Translations under genes and position numbers: made by a program
In this document: one piece after another, positions 56,901 through 64,000 of the stretch
Layout of the letters: every line of letters begins with the position of its first letter
How positions within the stretch are numbered: the first letter of the stretch is position 1
DNA from: Caecitellus pseudoparvulus
Lineage: Eukaryota > Bigyra: Bicosoecida
Assembly: GCA_965644315.1 (NCBI GenBank)
Contig: CBFFRQ010000056.1
Coordinates: 124,001 to 188,000 of the forward strand
Reading direction: 5' to 3'
DNA: 64,000 bases
Notes under the pieces: generated by a model
What the model was told of the DNA's origin: nothing
What the model saw: only the letters and a program-made list of their open reading frames with translations
Database searches by the model: none

Positions 56901-59900
56901 CATGACCATGCCCACCCCAGAAACCCCCGTCGTCTCGGGCGCGAACATGGCACTGCAGGAGGCGTGGGTCAGCAGGCGAGCCACATCCCGCACCGCGCCC
57001 AAATTCACGCCCCCTGCCGGGGACACCGTGGCCAGGTGCTCCGCCATGTACCCACGGCAAGTACTGGGGGTGTCCCCACCCAGCTGCCCTGCCTCCGCCA
57101 CGCGCACTTGCATCTGCACCTGGGGAGGGTGGGCAGTGCTGTACGCAGACAGCAAGGCAGCCGCCGTGGCCGGGCTGGACAGCAACATGCCCCCCTGCAT
57201 GGAGCTGCCCCCCATGCCGACATCAGGGCCAGATACGGCAGCGGCCCTGCCGCCGCCTCCTGCTCCCTCCGCTGCCTCCCTCGCAGACAGCGCCTTCAGC
57301 GTGCCCTGCAACAGAGCCAGCAGGCGCGGATGTGCCGCCAGCAGCATGGCCACGGGCATCTGCGCCACCTGCTTGGCGTGCACGCTGACCGTGGCGGGGT
57401 TCGTCTCCCCAGCCCGCGGTGACGACTCTGCCGTGCCGCCCACGGACCTGGCTCCCGCAGCACCCGCCCGCCCGCCACGCACAACCATGCCCAGGGCCAT
57501 GTTCACGACGTGGAACACTGCCTTGAGTGATCGGAACATGTGCTGGCGGTGGACAGCCTCAGGCGGCGCGCCAGCCGTGATGGGCGCATGCCCCGCCACA
57601 TCCAACGCGCGGGCGCGGGGCGTGGGCCCATGTCCCGCACCACTCCCACTCCCTGCAAACGCCTGCTGCAGCTGCGGAGTCACGAGCGGGTTGTCCAACT
57701 GCTGTGCAGGGGAAAAGAGACCACTCCACGCGGCATTCCCCGCCGCCGCGCCGCCCCCACTCACAAGGCCCTGCAACGCCACAGCGTGGTCCACTGTGCC
57801 AGCTGACCACGTCGGCAGCAACACCCGGAGACACGACGCGAGGTCTGCGTTGCCCAGGCCAGTGGGCAGCGCGGGGGGTGAGGGGGGTGCTGCAGCCCCC
57901 CCCAGCAGTGCCTCCAGTGGCGCAACACCCAGGGCCACGCTGGTGCCGCCTGGAGCTGGACCTGGGCCCTGCCCAGTCCCCGTCACGGCAACGCCCGTGT
58001 CCCCACCCTTGGCCAACTGCCGCGTGCTGGGGCTCACCGCCACGCCCGTGCCGGGGGACGCCGGCACGCCCATAGTGAGCAGGCGAGACGGCGTGACGGC
58101 CCAGTCCCACCCCGCAGGGCGCAGGGCAGCCAGGGACGTCGCCTGCATGTACGCTGCGTCGCTCTCGCGACGCGCACGGGCCACTGCCATGGAAATTACA
58201 GCGTCCCGGCGCACACGCTGCGAGGCCAGCTGCCACCGCATGCGGTTCACACGGGACTGCAGGCCGGCGTTGCGGGCCTGCAAGTCCTCGATTTCCGCAC
58301 GCATCATGCGCGCATCAGTGGCCAGAGACGTCACGTCCCGCACCACCATCTGGTTGGCCAGGAAACCCGCCAGGGGCTTGGCGGCCAGGCGGCGGCCTCG
58401 TCGACGGCGCCGGCGCCGCATGCGCGTGCCGGAGGGGCCGTGGGACCACACGGTGTCGCTGCTGTCACTACCACCGCCGGGCGAGTCCGAGTCACTGGGT
58501 GGTGCGCCCTGCGACGAGTCGGTGTCAGAGGAGTCCCACTGCGCCATGGCGCGCCGCTTGCCCACTGCGTACCGATGCCGCCCGCCGCGCCGACCACGGT
58601 ACACTGCCAGCAGCTGCTCCCGCGGCGTCTTGTCCGACCAGCCGATGGCACCCTTGGCGCCCCCTGTGGAGCCTTCGGAGTCTGTGGACTCCAAGTCACC
58701 GCCTGCTGCGTTGCCGCGCTTGGCAGCCGTGCGCTTCTTCAGGGACCGCACGTACTCCCGCGCTCGCACTTCTTTCAGGGCGCGTGCCCGAGCAGAGTCG
58801 GCCGGCAGCTCCGCCAGCTCTGCAGCGAACTTCGACGTCGTCTCGGAGTGCTGCCGGATGTTCTGTGCGTGTGCCTTGAGCGCAGTGACGGCAGGGGTGG
58901 GCATGCTCTGGCCGCCGCCGCCCGCCGGTGGTGGGCCCATGTGCCGCCTGGAAAAGCCGCCCTTACGCGAAAACTTGAAGCCATCAGCATGTGCAAGCAG
59001 ATGCCTGGCATTTGCCTCGTCCACGTCCGCGTCGTCCGCATCTGCGTCCGCCGCCAGCTTCAGTGCCTCCTCCTCATCCAACACGTCGCCCAGCCGCCGA
59101 AGCAGGGCGTCGTACCCTGCCACGCGCCTCGCTTCTGCGAGCAGGGGACGTGCTTCAGGCACCATGAGCATGCCTTGTGCGACGAAAGGCACGTGGGGGC
59201 CTGCGGCCGCTGCGGCAGTGGCAGCCTTGCTTTGCGCGACGCGACCTGCCTCACGCAGGCTGGCTTCCCGCTCCGCCTCACTGCGGCCCTGCACATCAGC
59301 TCCCACATGCACACGGCGCACGCCAAGTGCCCCTGCCGTGCGGGAACCCACCATGCCCAGCGCGGCAGCTGCTAGGCCGGGTTTGCCGGCGGCCTTTCCG
59401 TCTGTTTCGCCGCCCTGCCACACGTCGGAAACGACCGCTGTGCCGCCGCCCGTGCGCACCATCCACTGCCCATCGTCGCTGTCTTCCCCAGGGCCAGGAG
59501 TGCTGACAGAGGAGATGCTGCCAGAGGAGCCAGAGCTCCAATCCTCGGGCAGACGCCCGCCATTCTCAGCCACGACGGCCACTTTCACGCGCTGCCGCTG
59601 CCGTCGCTTGAGCTGCTTGGCAGCAACCAAACGGGCCCGCTTGCGCTCTTTGCGTGCCTCTTTTGCAGCTGCGGCGGCTTCCTGGTCCACTTCACGCTGC
59701 TCCTCCACTTGCTCCCAGTGAGACGCCAGTGTGCCGAACTCGCCCTCCCCTCGCACCAGCGCATTCTGCACGCGGCCGAAATTCACGAGGGGCGGCGCCT
59801 CCTCGCCCTGCCGCACCTTGGCAGGCGTGTCCTGGGCTCCCATGACAACTTGCAGGCGCTGCACACCCATGGTGTCAGCGGAACGCAGCAGGACCTTCAC

Positions 59901-62420
59901 GTTTGCCATCACGTCGCGGTCGGGCAGCGCGGCACGCCCGCCCGCAGACAACGCCGCGCCCAACCGCCCACTCGTGCCAACAACGCCCTCTGCAGCCTCA
60001 GCCGCATCTGCGATGCCATCTCCGTCCATCGCATACACGGCAGAGGAAGCAATCGTGTTCACTGCCGCCAGGCTCGCGCCACCTGACGTCGTTGCAGCGC
60101 CCTGCAGCCCTGAGCCCGCCGAAGCCAGGGAAGCGGTGCTGCGGGCCAACACCTCCATCTCGTCGGTGCCCAGCTTGCGTTCCTTCGCCTTGCTAGCCCC
60201 TGCACTGGGCTGTGCCGTCTGGCGCCCCAGTGCTGCCGCCCGGCGGAACAGCTTGTGCTGCGTGTACAACGCGACGGTGAAGGCAGCGTCGCCGCCGCGG
60301 AGCCACGCGGCAAGCCCCCGGAACATCCACTGGCGCTGCTTGGAGTCCATGAGCAGCATACACTTCAGCTGGGTGGTGGCACGGACTCCCCCGTGGGCGG
60401 CTGCCGTCAGCTCCAGCAGGAAGTGCTGCTGCCGCTCCGCTGGCAGGCGCAAGAAGGTGTGGAAGGCGCCCCGCGTCGGCGCGATTGTGTTGAAGAAGTG
60501 GGCCTTGCGCCGCTGCTCCGCCAGCAGCGCAGCTCGAGCTGCCAGGCGCCACATGCGCCCAGCACGCCGGCGGCGCCCCGTCGCAACGGCCGCCTCGGCT
60601 GCTTCAGCTCGCGCCCGCTGCGCCTCCAGCTCCGCTTCCAAGTGTTGAATGCGGCGCTGGGACGCCGCCCACGCATCTGCATACACAATGGAACTCGTGT
60701 ACAAATGCACTGGGTCCTCCAGGGGCAAGGCGGCAGCTGCCTGTGCCGCTCGGTGCAGAGCAAGGGAGTCGTCGCCCTTGCTCTCAGCTGCGGCCTGCTT
60801 GCCCTCTGCAAAGGCATCTGCGGCGGCATGGCGCACAGCCCCCTCTGGCCCAACATAGCCGCCTGCACTTGTGGCATGCTCATCTTTGCGTGGGCGCAGC
60901 ACAGACGCCGCGAGGAGGCGCAGGACACGCAGAGCCGTGCTCAAAACGCTGCCACTGCCGGTGCGGAAATTTGCCTGCACGCCGGAATGCGACGGCAGCC
61001 GACCCTTGGATCCTGCGCCCCCACGAGGCGATGCCGCGCTGCCCTCTCCCCACTCGCCCTGCAGTTGACGAGTGGTGGCTGGGTGTGTCAGCAGCACCTG
61101 CATGGCGTGCAGGCACGCAACAGTCAGCATGCCCAAGTTGAAGTGCTCGCCAGGCCGGGCGTTGTGCAGTGTGTGCGCAGCGTGCTGCGCATGCTGCGCT
61201 TCTCCCCGCCCACGACTGTGCCTCCGACTGCGCTTGGACCTGTGGGGGGGTGGGAAGGCCCCTTCCACAGGGGGTGCTGGCGCCTTGGTCTCGCCCCCCT
61301 CTGACGTGTGCAACGAAGACGTCGCAGCAGCCCGCACAGTGCTAGCCACCCGCAAACGAGCCGTGCGCACAGAGGACTGAGCTGAGCGCCCTGACGACGC
61401 AGACGTCGGCCGAGTCCCTGCCGTCATCATGCTGGCCGAGTGCATGGAGGTGGCCCGAGCTGGTGCAGAGGGCGGCTGAGGTGCGCCTTCTGCACCCTGC
61501 TGTCGAGGGCGCAGCAATTCCGCGCCGCCGCCCCCCGCCACCACCTCGTCCAGAGTGGGGGGCGCAGGGGGCGGCACGGGGGCAGGCCCGTCCTCTGTTC
61601 GCGCATTCACCACCCCCAGCGCCCGCGTGAGCAGGTACTCCACGTACACGACAGGGGATGAAAAGAGGCGTTTGGCGTCCCCGGCGCCGCCGCCGCCGCC
61701 TGTGCCGTACGCGTCAGCGGCACGCACGTTGGCCATGGTGGCGGTGATTTCCGCCAGGAAGGCTGCGATGCCCTCTGGCCCCACCTCCTGCCCCTCCTCG
61801 GAGCTGGCGCCGTGCCACACCCGCCACACGTCCAGCGCGTCGCCCAGCCCGCCATCAGAGCCGGTTGGCGGGGGGCTGTCCAGCCCACTCTCCACGATAC
61901 CGAGGACTTCAGAACCCAGGGCAGAGGCTGAATCTTTGAGGTGGCTGTCTGGTGCAGGCACATCCGACGGGTCTGGCGCGAACACCCGCTTGCGCAGTGT
62001 GGGTTGCCGTGCCTTGGCGTTGGGATGACCCCCTGCACGGGGACCACGACCTGCGCCACCACCTCGAGTTTTCCCAGGTGGAAATCGCGCAGACCGCCAC
62101 CCATCGCCATGTTCCTGTCCATACTGTGCAGCAAGCGGGTGTGCAGTTCGTATGGCGCTCAGAAAGCCCAGCGCAGTCTCCCAGCATGGTCGCCCAGCGA
62201 CGCTAAACCGACTCACACCTTGCCCGCCGACAGGCGCAGTGGAAGCCAGCCTTGCGCTGGAACTTCGACTTTCTCCACTGTATGCCACTCGTAACAGCGC
62301 GTCTGCAGCTGCACTGGTTCGCTGCGCATCCTCAATGCCCCTAGCCACGGCTCCCGCTCCCTGGGCTGAACGGTGGTGGTGGGAGCTGCCCCACCGCCTG
62401 CCGTCCCCCCTGCCAGCCAT
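47982..62420 (-). CDS. Giant single-exon protein, about 4,812 aa, unrecognised
   Basis: Uninterrupted 14.4-kb frame. I prefer ATG 62420 (MAGRGDGRRW); ATG 62528 in the same frame would overlap the upstream BCCIP stop. Sequence is Ala/Gly/Ser/Pro-rich with folded-looking islands. Coiled coils lie at about 577-640 (RIQHLEAELEAQRARAEAAE) and about 1357-1423 (MMRAEIEDLQARNAGLQSRV). Between about 630 and 735 a basic helical region includes QWMFRGLAAWLRGGDAAFTV. One ankyrin-like motif, DITGRSPLHLALESGG, is near 3257. A strand-rich region with SVRQVSVVMGGRFVVVREGD near 3590 is followed by an Arg-rich helix. The C-terminus has DTFLEMAMHAWWFLRCATYG. No catalytic motif, signal peptide or clear membrane segment is seen. 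It may be a cytoskeletal or scaffold protein, but function is unknown. Confidence 0.85.
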   Translation of the reverse strand: MAGRGDGRRWGSSHHHRSAQGAGAVARGIEDAQRTSAAADALLRVAYSGESRSSSARLASTAPVGGQGVSRFSVAGRPCWETALGFLSAIRTAHPLAAQYGQEHGDGWRSARFPPGKTRGGGAGRGPRAGGHPNAKARQPTLRKRVFAPDPSDVPAPDSHLKDSASALGSEVLGIVESGLDSPPPTGSDGGLGDALDVWRVWHGASSEEGQEVGPEGIAAFLAEITATMANVRAADAYGTGGGGGAGDAKRLFSSPVVYVEYLLTRALGVVNARTEDGPAPVPPPAPPTLDEVVAGGGGAELLRPRQQGAEGAPQPPSAPARATSMHSASMMTAGTRPTSASSGRSAQSSVRTARLRVASTVRAAATSSLHTSEGGETKAPAPPVEGAFPPPHRSKRSRRHSRGRGEAQHAQHAAHTLHNARPGEHFNLGMLTVACLHAMQVLLTHPATTRQLQGEWGEGSAASPRGGAGSKGRLPSHSGVQANFRTGSGSVLSTALRVLRLLAASVLRPRKDEHATSAGGYVGPEGAVRHAAADAFAEGKQAAAESKGDDSLALHRAAQAAAALPLEDPVHLYTSSIVYADAWAASQRRIQHLEAELEAQRARAEAAEAAVATGRRRRAGRMWRLAARAALLAEQRRKAHFFNTIAPTRGAFHTFLRLPAERQQHFLLELTAAAHGGVRATTQLKCMLLMDSKQRQWMFRGLAAWLRGGDAAFTVALYTQHKLFRRAAALGRQTAQPSAGASKAKERKLGTDEMEVLARSTASLASAGSGLQGAATTSGGASLAAVNTIASSAVYAMDGDGIADAAEAAEGVVGTSGRLGAALSAGGRAALPDRDVMANVKVLLRSADTMGVQRLQVVMGAQDTPAKVRQGEEAPPLVNFGRVQNALVRGEGEFGTLASHWEQVEEQREVDQEAAAAAKEARKERKRARLVAAKQLKRRQRQRVKVAVVAENGGRLPEDWSSGSSGSISSVSTPGPGEDSDDGQWMVRTGGGTAVVSDVWQGGETDGKAAGKPGLAAAALGMVGSRTAGALGVRRVHVGADVQGRSEAEREASLREAGRVAQSKAATAAAAAGPHVPFVAQGMLMVPEARPLLAEARRVAGYDALLRRLGDVLDEEEALKLAADADADDADVDEANARHLLAHADGFKFSRKGGFSRRHMGPPPAGGGGQSMPTPAVTALKAHAQNIRQHSETTSKFAAELAELPADSARARALKEVRAREYVRSLKKRTAAKRGNAAGGDLESTDSEGSTGGAKGAIGWSDKTPREQLLAVYRGRRGGRHRYAVGKRRAMAQWDSSDTDSSQGAPPSDSDSPGGGSDSSDTVWSHGPSGTRMRRRRRRRGRRLAAKPLAGFLANQMVVRDVTSLATDARMMRAEIEDLQARNAGLQSRVNRMRWQLASQRVRRDAVISMAVARARRESDAAYMQATSLAALRPAGWDWAVTPSRLLTMGVPASPGTGVAVSPSTRQLAKGGDTGVAVTGTGQGPGPAPGGTSVALGVAPLEALLGGAAAPPSPPALPTGLGNADLASCLRVLLPTWSAGTVDHAVALQGLVSGGGAAAGNAAWSGLFSPAQQLDNPLVTPQLQQAFAGSGSGAGHGPTPRARALDVAGHAPITAGAPPEAVHRQHMFRSLKAVFHVVNMALGMVVRGGRAGAAGARSVGGTAESSPRAGETNPATVSVHAKQVAQMPVAMLLAAHPRLLALLQGTLKALSAREAAEGAGGGGRAAAVSGPDVGMGGSSMQGGMLLSSPATAAALLSAYSTAHPPQVQMQVRVAEAGQLGGDTPSTCRGYMAEHLATVSPAGGVNLGAVRDVARLLTHASCSAMFAPETTGVSGVGMVMAGVGGAEAGMPPPSPRDSVSSVHVLGRGPAGAAPPRVMLPGGLLPPPSTVAPAAGLGAHSTWSAEHATMAHAAPGQAQDGVNEAAVHRARQDGVLEALASQLDMAGISMPAGVRAATKSGGGGALTTSLRLALSSRPDACLDTLLRLLPAGEAWATLAAAPSGVATWPLLRGVGSTLGARHATHALVAATSAGSRKAARAASKGAGLYASGISAAAPPPRAHARGGGSTTRLAHVASMASDLMGPLVDPALQSWTPRRPCHVLPPGGIALPGSDAADVALAHAAAQSQGDDGDAKPSLAQAQASGAGSVLPSVGGAGSDLAWSPALLAIAGVSAWDAAVLGPSLVQDLLLARLAPVLGAWRAQVAAGVASAVGAVGEWVSPDLHFDVRGGGKRGADKGSVLPTPGVTVMTVAPPLGPPGSRSGHRGRAAPASGGGSSSAAVGAAPLEGYSPATAALMRQIPAAALLGKAFMEYPLGHPCHPLASAPDTYAPLATVMLKAGAKWTYALVSGGPVGQRPPGHPRSLLPAYWGVARSLASWMVTGDHVTTAGLQLTQAEAGAGSGAAAVASLPGGAVPLPRGGRVPPVPVQTLPLSLLPVQPPAVGPLVARNIPSSLGRLFLHRSDTGSTLPLLTQGKAGSALVRSLLAMGAPASTVLAHLPGLEESGASGEVQTTPKDVPAAGPGFSFSTFATQILPPSHAAKASGGGGAAATSKSPRPSAKGKPSEAQGGSGRRGKGYGVAAQPQAPQSMGEAVAVPPDTTAAAPLPLLEPALHPPLPPAAPMGASALAMTITSTLPLTLAQQTFSLETGASARQGGGVGGGLAEAARSAEAAMRMTGTAVSPASRRGGSSPGRPGSHFSLERGSPSPHMLEGGAPRLAPKQGLKGQAAHTASSTVIQQLSEDSEGGKAAPTTPPFAAHDPPPPEAGGDLEGSAFALDMPWTAHADSLVGSQAAGSVAAPLVLDTSSRAGSRAGSETGSSTRPTSRLRLAARALAKQGRAVSPVSRSVSRSSTPSSRPGSARAGRSAGPGRARGVEEACADSPLYVGYARAPPLLASLLRSSPALGLAADLMSRTATSLAMHRLQRASALAAGDATVLPPGWDVGAVAAAAARAGVAAQYGPTLWGAKGGHALAHGSSGAGGGSLTTLARAPPSISAEAVRGLGVGVAPPPPPLQPFHDAGVFLSSPRPSAQVSPDGRPHAGVVGSALGSWASHGTPAKHGNLAWSAAHSRPGVEDSGSLTPRPAPEAAMGALLGQRSLWMGASGAPGSKGSLAGATLLPPLLRGSSEAALALPLGLLRPSPLAGMLAHDGHAVASAICRAFASSSAVLVRSSILWAALARAEAEAKQTENREAARVEDSIVGRTRGGVAGAVALRRGSAPAAPSAGPAPPPPGATFGTPLGDIAGAARAHIRAVLGNTRDITGRSPLHLALESGGSAVAVGGHDTYGEADGYSLGGGGMRQRAVALGEAEAQEGVDAALPAGARALCRLELPLPGVRGVALGSVAPVDNPVEAASVGVLHEPAPTPVGGEVPASSTGGGAAPTSSGHAPAAAAAHQQQQQPEDPSVRKGGEVHQKAVPRHTPGVTLPRVSALALHGILGRFYEWLVRYMPLSGDDIAPSELRVSVAVRPESILLSLNVDRWPGVVLARSAPVPTPATTTVPGRQSSSRGGGSPSKREGTPTGPQPREGDAHATRHGVHHSVSGLDAPPPGRPSGGRGAGAPWEPSAAPGVLAPPPHATLMYTDSVLSYWLRVFYRKYIANSVRQVSVVMGGRFVVVREGDIDVQLARARERARERLRRRGGTSTLPEEGDEGGEGGLGSVGRDSASGSTSPSRRRGRVPDEPLLVTPAELEEVWMSEVRNAVVHFAPTSARARMFGLLSGWTENWWDGSHPAMGVPTATAGTAASAVLAHLSAADGGSREWQSPLVPTASSRSMASSGGASDTSGGGIARAGRSRRRRRMSPRGASGPTGPEGGPIPPGASSVPHTPLRVQVEAVNLYLYLMTTALTLRSGGGGRHGASRAAPASATAPPTASAPHMGTHASPHTDTSVTVARAPLGAGHVSGASLHWRLLVPRQAWGAWAGDGGGSAPPPPLRAGGFVQGRGDRLSHLPGYAAFPRWVSLGQLLRFANAPHLSPTHTTAEYARLMVLAAQGAAMAAQRRRAQAQASGEESGVVVDEFGNVVQREAPGASHLPSGGVSLTSARPSATKRHRLQDHDAALAAAQSYLAGAEAEGVEGGLRGGTPEWAGEGDEGEGGAPPPALSAHTSLLQVRVPTTPSLLLPPAHTAAMQTVQGTVQAAAWLELSTSGAAASRDRHNAAVAAMSDSPTSEAEEAEEGDGGAAAAEGGGSDGGKPPKSKRGKVGPLLTPPPLSLSLAGMPLGHPLHIAGVPAGVAPMAVLPGAQALGTTRRLTLPCRSFPREDAEGAPLLPSAGGSSGGGVPLAHPATDAYAAVLWSFDGAVGIGEGEAVRTAGRAVAGSAEARDAGWWSTTPDGSLPPRALWSQEALPTVAAVTVLPWSRITRMLREVLPPCIRLPDDWVGAGASLFDLQPRPEEEAGSGSLSPRAASRSPRGAATLKNIVSTITAMSKGRRGRGHARAQSVGRTFSGLSGSTSPQHSRAASMPRGRLASMSDVGGEDGGDASTARGRGSSDGGQALGLLSPSGASLTGASTQWVPASMTGLEQLFLGSAKVALAEGVNVTHFMSAGDVLLARAFVQGYTHWAWYRAALVEQSHADNDRVRAAVMADMQLGSSRGQGPGTAQASSPRPAPSPGSKTPASGDEAQAKAGVSLEGASALGPLHSPTAIALGIRDSGLASAAFSFWTPALAARAQVLLESEVLPRFRQAALGGSAGDMLGGGVLGAMMGGADPAAASRAAAHSSAWVLSSAARAAGADAPRGAGGLPSGAGSDGVEEDGTMAGGLDVDTFLEMAMHAWWFLRCATYGAAGLNADVAPVDITAAGREEYPGSHATGL

Positions 62421-62524
62421 GCCGGCGTGAATGCCGAGCCTGCACCTTGCCTGGTCTGCAGGGCAGCAAGTGGTGCAGGTGCATCCCTGTATCGCGGGAG
62501 CAGTGTATTTTGCGCACAGCAGCC

Positions 62525-63814
62525 TCAAGCCGAGCCGCCACCCTGGCCGGCGGCAGCAGCCAACTCGCCAGCCGGCGTCACGACGAGCTTGCGTGCGCGC
62601 ACAGAGGCAGGCAGGGCTCGCTTGCGCTGCCCCTCCCCGCCCTCCCCCTCTGCCTGCGCCGCCAGAGCCAGGGCCTCCTCCTCCGCGTCCGCCTGCGCCG
62701 CCGCCAGCAGCTGCGCCATGCCAGCCACCGCCTTGGGCAGGTGCGCCGCCGGGAACACCAACACCCGGCGCTTGCTCTGCACTGCCGCGCCTTCTGCAAC
62801 TGCGCCCTCGGCGGCTGCCGCCCCGCCACCCTCCACGGTGAAGGCGAAGGAGAGAGAGGCGCCTGCCTCCAGCAACTCCTCCTCAAAGTGCAAGTACCGC
62901 TCCGTGAACACAGACGTGGGCTTGGCGCTGGCCAGGGCCCCGCCGACAAGCACCTCCTCGCCGTCCTCGTCGCTGCCTGAGCCGCTGCCTGAGCTGTCCT
63001 CCTCATCCCCCGTGCGTGCGCGCTTGGCGGGGGGGGCCATGGGCGCTTCTGGCGCGACGCGCTGCTTGTCCATGAAGCATGGGGCGATCAACACGAACCG
63101 CTTGAAGTGGAACTGCTGCTTGTGCTCCTCGGAAATCTGCAGTTGTGCCGGAGGGGGTGGGTTGTGTTTGGGGGCACGGCGGAATCTCCTTGCTCACTGC
63201 AGCCTCGCCCTCACCTCGTTCTCACGAGCCCACGCCAAGTCGTCCATCAGGCACGAGTACAGCGTGGGCGCGATCTCAGGTGGCATGTTCAGCATGCGCT
63301 CGCTCAGGATCAGCCCCGTCGCGCCGTCCTCAGCGTCCCAGGCCTTGGCCAGAGCGGACCGCTTCACCGCACTGGGCGCCTTGCCCAGCAAGTACTTGCG
63401 GACCGCCTTCAGACTGGACGCGGCAGCGTGTCGAGAGACGTTCAGCGCCGTGGCAAAGGCGTAGGCATCGCCGCCCTCCTCGTGCGGCACCGTCACCATG
63501 GTGCCCACAGACGCCTGCGCCACAATGAGGTCAGCCAGGCCGCTGGCGTCGAAGGTCTTCTCCTCGCCGGGCAGCAGGTGCTCCACCAGGCGCCGGACGG
63601 ACTTGAAGTGCACTGGGCGCGGGTCCACGAAGTCAAAGTCGACGTCCAGCAGGTCGTCCTCCTCCCCGTCCTCGCTCATGTCGCCCAGCTCGGCGGCGGT
63701 GGCGGCCAGGTCAAGCCCCTCTTCGTCACTCTCAGTGCCAGAGGAGTCAAAGTCCACCTCCAGCTGGGCCTTGTCCGACATCCCACCGCCTCGTTTGTGC
63801 CCTGCGTCAGCCAT
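62525..63814 (-). CDS. BCCIP: BCCIP/Bcp1 homolog
   Basis: Exons 63215-63814 and 62525-63136 join in phase 0 (GTGAGGGC...CTGCAG) to give 403 aa. The acidic N-terminus (SGTESDEEG, GEEDDLLDVDFDFVDPRP) leads into the conserved domain: VRRLVEHLLPGEE, SGLADLIVAQASVGTMV, AFATALNVSRH, then the signature GLILSERMLNMPPEIAPTLY and, across the intron, ARENE|ISEEHKQQFHFKRFVLIAPCF. Near the C-terminus VFTERYLHFEEELLEAGASLSF and VLVFPAAHLPKAV match the family. Bcp1/BCCIP is a chaperone and export factor for ribosomal protein uL14 and has been linked to DNA repair in animals. A poly-acidic Gly/Ser insert (GSGSGSDEDGEEV) follows a KRAR-type basic cluster. An Ala-rich tail ends the protein. Confidence 0.93.
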
Positions 63815-64000
63815 CGTTCCCCTCAGTCTGCGCCGCGCAGAGTGCGGATTGTTCAGGCACCTGCGGAAATCGATTCCCAGCCCTGCACGAGAAGCTGCAC
63901 AGACGCCAGCAACGGTGAGGTCGCCGTGATCAGATACAGCATGAGAAGGTGGCTTTTGTGCCCATGAATGGCACTGTTGGAGAACAGTGCATTTGTGTTG
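63815..64000. promoter_or_regulatory. Upstream region of BCCIP
   Basis: 186 bp to the window edge. On the minus strand GATTTCCGCAG ends about 50 nt before the BCCIP ATG and matches the acceptors of confirmed introns, so the leader may be spliced. No other gene seen. Confidence 0.35.

Noticed and set aside
56017-59721. 1,234-codon plus-strand frame opposite the giant right-arm gene
   Set aside because: It is the antisense reading of GC-rich codons; composition (Ser/Ala/Pro/Arg runs) has no folded islands, whereas the minus frame has coiled coils and domain-like segments and continues for 14.4 kb.
1-64000. tRNA, rRNA, CRISPR array, transposon or viral genes
   Set aside because: No T-loop-like GGTTCGA boxes with matching stems, no regular spaced repeats, no transposase, integrase or capsid-like proteins were seen by eye.

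Overview
This is a GC-rich nuclear window from a eukaryotic microbe, most likely a free-living protist; I cannot name the lineage. The evidence for a eukaryote is the gene set (eIF5A, RTCB, PINX1, CDC123, GPN1, BCCIP, an FYVE/PH/ankyrin protein, a membrane-anchored P450) and short GT-AG introns that interrupt conserved domains at exact codon joints. Donors are mostly GTGCGT, GTGAGT or GTATG and acceptors often end in CCGCAG. Most introns are about 40-120 nt. I see no rRNA, tRNA, CRISPR array or mobile element. Gaps between genes are small, and one convergent pair overlaps.

Left arm (1-13.0 kb, minus): one enormous gene that runs off the left edge. A short first exon joins a 12.45-kb exon with no in-frame stop down to base 1. 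The product is more than 4,300 aa and looks like a chain of GAF-type sensory modules linked by low-complexity sequence and coiled coil. It is divergent from a PH-ankyrin-FYVE protein (13.4-16.3 kb, plus).

Centre (16.6-38.4 kb): compact housekeeping genes. Plus strand: gamma-glutamyl phosphate reductase, a CYP86-like P450, a DEAH-box RNA helicase, GPN1, a nuclear coiled-coil protein, a PRMT7/9-like arginine methyltransferase, a small probable mitochondrial membrane protein and an FKBP-like/TPR protein. Minus strand: a fusion of a gamma-glutamylcyclotransferase-like domain with a shikimate-dehydrogenase-like domain, a polyprenal reductase (SRD5A3 type), RTCB, PINX1 and eIF5A.

Right arm (38.6-64 kb): an unrecognised 233-aa protein and a 1,726-aa disordered protein with a 30-bp tandem repeat on the plus strand. 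Then a head-to-tail minus-strand run follows: BCCIP, a second giant gene (one 14.4-kb exon, about 4,812 aa, no domain I recognise apart from coiled coils and a lone ankyrin-like motif), ABHD11 and CDC123. No operon-like pathway grouping is evident. Several genes serve translation or RNA metabolism (eIF5A, CDC123, BCCIP, RTCB, DEAH helicase, PINX1, GPN1), which may be coincidence. The most unusual content is the two giant long-exon proteins, the two-domain fusion, and the compact intron and leader signals.
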